Positions 57,384-64,000 of a DNA stretch of 64,000 nucleotides are shown one piece after another (within the stretch, counting starts at the first letter, position 1; each line of letters opens with the position of its first letter). The stretch spans positions 334,697 through 398,696 of the forward strand of contig NW_013171824.1 in NCBI RefSeq assembly GCF_000151665.1, read 5' to 3'. A program made the translations under genes and the position numbers. The notes under the pieces were generated by a model, which was not told the DNA's origin, searched no databases, and worked only from the letters and a program-made list of their open reading frames with translations. Origin of the DNA: Blastocystis hominis (lineage: Eukaryota; Sar; Bigyra; Opalinata; Blastocystidae).

Positions 57384-57663
57384 TGTGTCGACCCACAAAG
57401 CAGAAGTACAGGGAGTGAAGAAGAAGTCTGTGAAGAGGGCTGCCCTACCTCTGCCCGATAGTCCGAACGACTCAGAGGCAGCTAGTAGGTTGACACGAGT
57501 GTTAGAGAAGGACACAAGTCCGAGACGCGGAGGGACAAAGTCGGATCTTAGTGTTGGACCTGCAAGGGGAGATCAAGTAGAGAGCGGGGGAGTTTCGACG
57601 CCTGGGGGCGTACCTAAGAGGGAAAAGTTGGTTAGTTGTGTCGCTATCACACCCACCAACTAG
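57364..57663 (+). CDS. LINE second small frame overlapping the RT stop
   Basis: Begins ATGGTTCTCGGATTGGATGA, the first ATG overlapping the end of the preceding frame (GSRIG, TGA) by 20 bp. 99 codons, basic/Ser-rich (VSTHKAEVQGVKKKSVKR, LEKDTSPRRGGTKSD). Both LINE copies keep it open with the same stop, so it may be translated by reinitiation or frameshift. No domain recognised. Confidence 0.45.
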   Translation: MVLGLDDVSTHKAEVQGVKKKSVKRAALPLPDSPNDSEAASRLTRVLEKDTSPRRGGTKSDLSVGPARGDQVESGGVSTPGGVPKREKLVSCVAITPTN

Positions 57664-58747
57664 CTTTTCGGCGCCGGTTAAGGTGACCTCTTTGCCACAG
57701 GTACCGGGTAGGAAGAAGAATAGACAGTCTGGAATCGACGAGTTTTTCAAGATCGCGACCAAGTGCTCAGACAAGGACAAGGATTTATCTGCGGACAAGA
57801 CTTCAGACAAGACTTCGGACAAGGACAAGACTTTGGACAAGACTGGAACAAGGACAAGATGAAGATGGACTGACAGTAGGAGGACTGTCTTGGACCCGTC
57901 GAACCGAAAACGTCTACGACTGGTACAAGAGAGGACATGGAGAGACACCCACGGATTGTCGACAAACGACAGATCTACTTCAGACAATGAGCCAATAGAG
58001 TCTCTGCTGGCTTTCAAGTTACGCAACGATCGTGTTGCACAAGGATCGAAAGGGGTGACACATCGACAGTCACCCACGGATGACGAGGATTCTCAGACCC
58101 CCGAGATTATACCTTTAATCGATAGGAAGGATACGGAATGTCAGACCCTACGGACGACTGGGAAGAACTTACCGATAACTGGAATTACTCCGGACAAGAA
58201 CGACGAAGGTTCTCGCGCTGTTTCGACGACTGCTTCGACGACTGCTAATTCGACGTTTTCGACTGCAGATTCTGGTGACGCGTGTCAAGTTTCTACTCAT
58301 ATCGCTGTGGACAGCCGATTTCGCCCATGTCTATTGTGTAAGGACCCGGTGGATTTGAGAGGCTCGCTACGTGGCTTTGGTGATTGCAGTGTTATTCCGA
58401 GAGGATCCTTGGGACGGAGGGTCATTCAAAGAATTTATTGTTCAGACTGGAGAGATATTGTGAAGGGTTCGATGAGAAATGGTTTTAGCTCTGTGTGTAC
58501 CTCGTCTGGGGAGAATCATGGTTCGGATAGCCTTGGGAAGGACAATTGGGTCCCGAACACAGGAAGGAAGGACTGTGAGGAAATCCAGGCACCAGGTATT
58601 GGTTGTGAGAAGTTCTTTGGGGAGAGGAGCGAGCTGGTTGTATGTGAGGAACTAGCAAAGTATTTGCAAAGCACTCACTATGATCGGCTTACTCTTTTTG
58701 GTATTTGGAGCAAAGGGATAGCAAGCAGACCCTTGACCGATTTATGA
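57638..58747 (+). pseudogene. LINE 3' frames with PIP box and C-terminal domain
   Basis: A frame with no ATG (from SLSHPPTSFSAPVKVTSLPQ) carries RQSGIDEFFK, a PCNA-binding motif, then repeated (S)DKDK/DKTSDK. After a stop at 57862 the same frame reopens to 58747 with a Cys-containing region (RPCLLCKDPVDLRGSLRGFG, RIYCSDWRDIVKGS). Copy 3 keeps that last domain almost identical. The function is unknown. Truncated where the sequence leaves the LINE. Confidence 0.6.
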
Positions 58748-58772
58748 TCATTCGTCAATCGTTGGACAGGCG

Positions 58773-59000
58773 NNNNNNNNNNNNNNNNNNNNNNNNNNNN
58801 NNNNNNNNNNNNNNNNNNNNNNNNNNNNNNNNNNNNNNNNNNNNNNNNNNNNNNNNNNNNNNNNNNNNNNNNNNNNNNNNNNNNNNNNNNNNNNNNNNNN
58901 NNNNNNNNNNNNNNNNNNNNNNNNNNNNNNNNNNNNNNNNNNNNNNNNNNNNNNNNNNNNNNNNNNNNNNNNNNNNNNNNNNNNNNNNNNNNNNNNNNNN
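58773..59000. other. Assembly gap (228 N)
   Basis: Unknown bases. Open frames reported across this gap are meaningless. Confidence 1.
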
Positions 59001-59137
59001 GCTTGAACATTGACTGGCAGCCCATTTGTCTAATGATTAGAAATGAAATCACTATTGGTTGATATTAATGAACAAAAAAGTAATTGAAATGATAATTAGC
59101 TGTTATTATCGTTTATGCACTGACCATCACATTCTTT

Positions 59138-59145
59138 AACAAACA
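59138..59145 (-). terminator. TGTTTGTT poly(A)-site motif of the glycosyltransferase gene
   Basis: The minus-strand octamer begins 2 nt after the TAA stop. Cleavage 5 nt upstream falls inside the stop codon, as in Blastocystis genes. Confidence 0.7.
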
Positions 59146-59147
59146 TT

Positions 59148-60275
59148 TTAGTTTTTTAACAAATAGAATTGTTGAGACCTTGATAAATCTTTAGCAATTT
59201 GCCCATAACTGCTCCAATAAGTGTGAAAGAGAATATCGCATTTTGACAATACATACAAATCAGTAATTGCACGCTCATAAAATGTGTAATTATTGCGATT
59301 TGTGTGACCAATTTGGTATTTATCTGCTGTCAGAACTGGAATATGCAAGGACGACAGCATATTTTTAGCTTCTGGGGAATCTGAGGATAAAAATATGGAA
59401 TATGAAGTTCTCCTTTGTGATATTACTCTTTTTATTCGTTTAGTTATCACATCCATTTTTTTTGGATTTAAAAATGTAAAGTTTTCATGAGAAGATGCTG
59501 TATTACCTCCAAATCTTAATTGAATACCGATTTTTATTCCTGTCATTTTCGATAGTATGCTATTTCCATAGCTAATTATATAAGGCTTAGGACGAAAAAA
59601 GTATCTTGATATATAGTTACGCATATTATTAGACTTTATAATGTTTTTAATATGTTCAAAATCCGATTTGAATAGTCTACACTTGACTATAAGGTTAGAG
59701 ATATCATCGTTTGTTCTTATCTCCGTATTATGTTTAATGTGATAATCACATGGATTTTTTCTGAATTTGCTAATGACATACGGATGATCCCAGAACTGTC
59801 CTGTTACATTTGGTTTACAAGAAAGAACCTTCAACTGTTCATCCATAATAGAATAATAATGATCATATTTCACGCAAAAACTTGCATTATTCAGTATAGC
59901 TAAAATAAGTAATCCACGCATTGCCCGTAATCGATTTGAAAAACCAGAAGTCATTCTGTCAGAAAGAAAAATAGTTACAGACCTTGGTTTTTGCAAGTAA
60001 TGAGTAACAGGATCAAATTCCTTATCATATTTAATAAGTACATCATTCTTTGTTCTCCTAATGATACTACTTGTTTTTACATTATTCAATGTTGTATTTG
60101 ATATTGTCTTAGATAATCCATTTTTATCTTCTTTTATACTTATCCTTCTTTGTCCAGCACAATCAATACAGACTTCCAAACACGAAATAACTGATATGTT
60201 AGAATAATAAATATAGGCAATGACACTTAAAATGTATGAAGTAAATATAAAGGCAAGAGAAATACTAAACTTCAT
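59148..60275 (-). CDS. Fucosyltransferase-like type II membrane glycosyltransferase
   Basis: 375 residues in one exon. A membrane anchor (residues ~5-24, ISLAFIFTSYILSVIAYIYY) and a stem region precede the catalytic part, as in Golgi type II enzymes. GFSNRLRAMRGLLILAILNN near 112, IGIQLRFGG near 250, YSIFLSSDSPEAKNML near 290 and ERAITDLYVLSKCDILFHTY near 335 follow the order seen in the alpha-1,2/alpha-1,6/O-fucosyltransferase superfamily (N-x-L motif, H/Q-x-R motif, D-S, then S/T-x-F/W). The usual His in HxR is Gln here, as in some members. The donor is probably GDP-fucose by family. The gene is far more AT-rich than the host genes on the left. The lack of introns and the base bias hint at a different history. 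Confidence 0.75.
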   Translation of the reverse strand: MKFSISLAFIFTSYILSVIAYIYYSNISVISCLEVCIDCAGQRRISIKEDKNGLSKTISNTTLNNVKTSSIIRRTKNDVLIKYDKEFDPVTHYLQKPRSVTIFLSDRMTSGFSNRLRAMRGLLILAILNNASFCVKYDHYYSIMDEQLKVLSCKPNVTGQFWDHPYVISKFRKNPCDYHIKHNTEIRTNDDISNLIVKCRLFKSDFEHIKNIIKSNNMRNYISRYFFRPKPYIISYGNSILSKMTGIKIGIQLRFGGNTASSHENFTFLNPKKMDVITKRIKRVISQRRTSYSIFLSSDSPEAKNMLSSLHIPVLTADKYQIGHTNRNNYTFYERAITDLYVLSKCDILFHTYWSSYGQIAKDLSRSQQFYLLKN

Positions 60276-62900
60276 AAGTTAGATAAAATGTTCTTGAATC
60301 ATCAGTGTGTATCCTTCGTAATTATTCCTGTTTGATTTCAAACTTTATTGTTTGTTTTTATATGTATAGTATTTGTGGAATTATTATTATTTTTTGTATG
60401 AGGGATGTATAAAATCGTTTTTATGATAAGTTAATTTTTCTTGGCATGTAAAATATAGCTTTTTCGATTTTTCATTATTTAGTCAATAACTTTTTCATAC
60501 GCCTTATTCTGGAAACAAACTATATACAATGGGGTATTTTACTTTTTCTGTGTTTTTAATGATTAACAATCATTATTTGTTGTGATATCCGGAGCACCTA
60601 ATATATGTGAACAACTAAAGTTTATAAGAATTATGCCAAATATGCATTTGCTAATTGATTTCTATTAAAGAGTTTATCAGGATTGATGCTACTAATGTCA
60701 CAGATTCTAATGATTGTATTATAGTAAAGAATAGGTGACTTATGTAAAATATCAGTTCCTCAATAATTATAAAGGCCAGTTAGAAAAGATATAATAGATA
60801 CCAAAACTCATGATGAAGAAGAAACTCAACAATAAGCATTAAGTGAATACAATTTAATTTAAAGAGGATAATGGTACAAAAAATGAAGATAAAAGAAACA
60901 AAAGCTCATATAAAGGAGTAAGGAATAATATTGATAAAGAAAAGCGATAATATGAAAGAAAGAATGTTACAGGTGATCCGTATAAACAGTTAGTGAATTC
61001 ATTTAATACTTTAAAAATTATGTTCAATATTTTATGATAGTGGAATACCATTGAAATATGAATATATCTATTAACGTAATACTAATTTAGACAAAAGTAA
61101 CAAAAATATTAAAAATGATACATAATCATTTAAATAAAGGGAAATATATCTACAAACGAGTTATTTGTAAAAGAATAGCTAGACAAGTCTTTTGGTAAAT
61201 CACAAAAAAGTGTTAGTAAGCAAAATATAAATAATATATATCGATAATTTGCTTGTGTTTCAGCGATTTTCATTATGATTCAAAATACACTGTATTTGTT
61301 TATTATTAAACACAATATATCGTTTATTATAAGTTCTAATCATAACAAATTATAAAATTGCAATTAAGTTGTCATTATCTAGATTCATTCCATTCAAAAT
61401 CAATTGTTAATCTGTATTATCATATTTTATGATATTCTTTAATGATTCTTAGAATATTAGAAAACGGTTTGTCATACTGAGATATTGTCTATAATATTCA
61501 TTTGATTCTAATAACTATGATTAATGTGATAACAGATCGATACATTTTGATTAAAAGCAACCCTACCATATTCATTTCGAACACAATATATATAGTACAG
61601 TGGGTTATTGATACAGATAACAGTATTACTATGCCAAATAGGTTTATGATTTTTATAGTATTTACGTTTATTCTTGTTAACGCTTTCATATAGATGGAAA
61701 CATAATTCGTGAAATTACACGCTAATAGGCAATATGACAAACAAATCAATCACTTTGTCAAATGATAATTATTATATCGTATTTATAAAGCAATACACAA
61801 GACTATTTTTTTTGTTTGACTTGTTAGTACATCATTCTTTTTTCCATTTAGTTTATTAAATTAGAAACAAATGTTTCAGTGTATCCATACAGTAACATAA
61901 TAATATAGCCATCGCATTTACTAAAAATAAGCTTACTGAACTTGGTTTCTTGTTTAACAGTTATATATATGAATGAATGCAATACTGTATTATAACTGAA
62001 TGGAATATAAAACATGCTCATAATAATACCGGAGACAACAAATATGGATGATATGCATTTACAAAACTCGATTTTTATATTGATATAAGAAAGTATTGTG
62101 CATGATATTAATTATCTATCTGAAACCTCTTTTTCTATATGACGGCAAATTTACTCTATTAACATATACAAATATATAATTTTTCAAGCTACTTATGAAA
62201 GAAAACTATAATCATGTATGTTGTTACCGTTGGAGGTGAAATAATAACAGCACTTCCAGTAACTTGGCAATCTGTTTTCAGTTTGTATATAATTTAATAA
62301 GAGAATGGCATATATTGAATTACATCCTTATTTTGCCTTAAAATCAAAAATACATTGCAATGAATATGTATATATGCAATACGGCTTTTGTATTATTAAT
62401 AATGAATTCAAATAAAACAAATCAAATGTGGAACTAATATTAATTATCAGTTACTTGTAGCATATTTACTGTAGTTAAGTGATAATTTCTCTTATTGAAT
62501 TATTTGATATTAATTTGATGTATAAGCCAACTAGTTTAGTCCTCTTTAATATTTGTGTTGCTTTTTTGTTTTTCGAATGCGCTTATTTGATCATAAGGGT
62601 AATATTGAATTGTGCATATATTGTCCCACAACGATATCTATTATATCACTTAACACGAATGACAAAAAAATGATATTACATGTTGGGCAGACAGTATTTA
62701 AGTCAGTACCAAGAGTTGCTCATTCTGTAACAAGACAATTAGAATTACTCGAAGACAACATCCTAATGCTCAAGGCGATGAGGAATTTGTTTCTAAAGCG
62801 CACGCAAATGAGATAAATACAGAACTTTTGATGAGAAGAGACCTACAACTAAACAAATACGTGACCAAAAAGTGCACGCATTCTTCCACATTTTAGGGTT
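60276..62900. other. AT-rich region without recognised genes
   Basis: About 2.6 kb of very AT-rich sequence. The ORFs present (all under 90 codons) show no domain. A stretch at 62660-62895 has a protein-like frame (DEEFVSKAHANEINTELLMR) and may be a gene scrap. No repeats or RNA genes seen. Confidence 0.4.
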
Positions 62901-64000
62901 AACAAACAAAACAAACAAACAAACAAACAAATTATTGACCTGCAGGAGATCTTGAGCGGGCCGTTGACCGCCTGTTACGTCCGTACCTTCCGGCCTTGGA
63001 CTTCTTCCCAGTAGCCGACCTCTTGGGTCTGCTTGCTATCCCTTTGCTCCAAATACCAAAAAGAGTAAGCCGATCATAGTGAGTGCTTTGCAAATACTTT
63101 GCTAGTTCCTCACATACAACCAACTCGCTCCTCTCCCCAAAGAACTTCTCACAACCAATACCTGATGCCTGGATTTCCTCACAGTCCTTCCTTCCTGTGT
63201 TCGGGACCCAATTATCCCTCCCATGGCTATCCGAACCACGATTCTCCCCAGACGAGGTACACACAGAGCCAAAACCATTTCTCATCGAACCCTTAACAAT
63301 ATCTCTCCAGTCTGAACAATAAATTCTTTGAATGACCCTCCGTCCCAAGGATCCTCTCGGAATAACACTGCAATCACCAAAGCCACGTAGCGAGCCTCTC
63401 AAATCCACCGGGTCCTTACACAATAGATATGGGCGAAATCGGCTGTCCACAGCGATATGAGTAGAAACTTGACACGCGTCACCAGAATCTGCAGTCGAAA
63501 ACGTCGAATTAGCAGTCGTCGAAGTAGTCGTAATAACAGCGAGGGTACCTTTGTCTCCCTTTCTCTCTGTCTGTGATTTCTTATCCCATGCCTTGACTTC
63601 TAGCTCAACCTCCTTCATTCTCGCCTCTTGCTTCTTCTTTCTTCTTTCTTGGCTTCCAGAATTGGTTTCAGCTTCTTGTACTCTTCTCTACCCACTCTCA
63701 ATCATTCTATATGGTACTGTACCTCGCCTCCTTCTCTCTGTCTTGGCTGGAGTAAACAACAGCGCCAGATCCTCTATAGACTCCTTCATTCTTTCCTTCT
63801 ATAGGGTGCTTCCATGTCAGCGTGTGTGGTATCATATCTCTTCCAAAAGTGGACATTTCCAACGAATTCGAGTACTCCCATCGCATCCTGCAACTCTTTG
63901 AACCCTGTCCTCTCTCTTCCCAAAGATAAGAGAAAGCAGAAAAATCAGTGTTTAATTTCCCAGATGGGAAGGCAAATATACTGTCGGATCGAATTGGGCT
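62901..64000 (-). mobile_element. LINE copy 3, internally deleted derivative, continues beyond the window
   Basis: The minus strand has the LINE upstream charged region (63560-64000, matching 31360-31730) fused directly to the C-terminal domain and 3' end of the family. Endonuclease, RT and knuckle are missing. The 3' tail is a TGTT run (62901-62930). It has the build of a non-autonomous passenger that keeps only the ends. Confidence 0.85.
62932..63618 (-). CDS. Fused ORF of the deleted LINE derivative
   Basis: 228 codons: a short part of the upstream charged protein (KEVELEVKAWDKKSQTERKG) runs in frame into the 3' domain (FSTADSGDACQVSTHIAVDS, RPYLLCKDPVDLRGSLRGFG, CSDWRDIVKGSMRNGF) and ends KAGRYGRNRRSTARSRSPAG Q. 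The open fusion frame and basic end suggest it may be expressed. The C-terminal domain is shared with copy 2 and not recognised otherwise. Cys and His positions could bind metal. Confidence 0.55.
   Translation of the reverse strand: MKEVELEVKAWDKKSQTERKGDKGTLAVITTTSTTANSTFSTADSGDACQVSTHIAVDSRFRPYLLCKDPVDLRGSLRGFGDCSVIPRGSLGRRVIQRIYCSDWRDIVKGSMRNGFGSVCTSSGENRGSDSHGRDNWVPNTGRKDCEEIQASGIGCEKFFGERSELVVCEELAKYLQSTHYDRLTLFGIWSKGIASRPKRSATGKKSKAGRYGRNRRSTARSRSPAGQ

Larger units (their letters stand above)
56493..58745 (+). mobile_element. LINE copy 2, 5'-truncated
   Basis: Begins at TGTGCTGACATCTGGGCTCT, equivalent to about 27085 of copy 1 and after the RT catalytic core, and continues through the knuckle and 3' frames. 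5' truncation is normal for target-primed insertion. It departs from the copy 3 sequence at about 58733, shortly before the gap of N. Confidence 0.9.

Noticed and set aside
58678-59052. ORFs spanning the gap of N
   Set aside because: Frames cross unknown bases and have no support.
62553-62816. 87-codon plus-strand ORF
   Set aside because: AT-rich, no domain, starts with low-complexity Phe/Cys text.

Overview
The window is nuclear DNA of a protist that looks like Blastocystis or a close stramenopile relative. Two signs support this. Host genes are cut by many 28-38 nt GT-AG introns, and restoring the frame across them yields intact domains. The octamer TGTTTGTT also lies just downstream of several gene ends, and in Blastocystis this motif marks the poly(A) site, where polyadenylation often completes the stop codon. 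One gene here (PLC-like, 12832-11095) appears to need exactly that. The assignment rests on these signatures; I could not run a search.

Positions 1-12832 are host sequence: a VHS-GAT sorting adaptor running off the left edge, a divergent DENN-ENTH fusion protein, inositol-3-phosphate synthase, a histone-fold (POLE4/Dpb3-like) subunit, a MYND/PHD zinc-finger protein, a WNK-type kinase and a secreted PLC-like phosphodiesterase. The only other convincing host gene is a fucosyltransferase-like type II membrane glycosyltransferase at 59148-60275, in a very AT-rich stretch.

The rest is layered mobile and viral DNA. At 13380-17489 there is a Polinton (Maverick) relic with internal deletions. At 17652-25254 an endogenous CRESS-DNA-virus-like element carries long direct repeats, a Rep with HUH nuclease and SF3 helicase, a candidate jelly-roll capsid, an Arg-rich protein overlapped by an acidic ORF, a coiled-coil protein, CAAGTC iterons and a T-shaped palindrome. 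At 25262-32259 there is a LINE (APE endonuclease plus reverse transcriptase, minus strand). At 32260-55536 there is an almost complete 23.3 kb Polinton with terminal inverted repeats, protein-primed PolB, integrase, packaging ATPase, adenain-like protease, major capsid (broken by one TAG), several penton-like minor capsid proteins, a fibre-like protein and a KilA-N-like protein. At 56493-58745 lies a 5'-truncated LINE copy that starts inside another PolB scrap, and at 62901-64000 an internally deleted LINE derivative. A 228-base gap of N lies at 58773-59000.

The most unusual observation is a family of about 40 bp double-hairpin palindromes scattered through the Polinton. Each is two GC-rich stems with three-base loops meeting at CCCGGG or similar. 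They sit between genes and, in multiples of three, inside at least eight genes. Many are flanked by 4-7 bp direct repeats. One is absent from the matching integrase site in the relic, and two are nested inside other copies. They therefore behave as very small mobile elements that tolerate in-frame insertion. The same two-hairpin form sits at the tip of the CRESS element's large palindrome.
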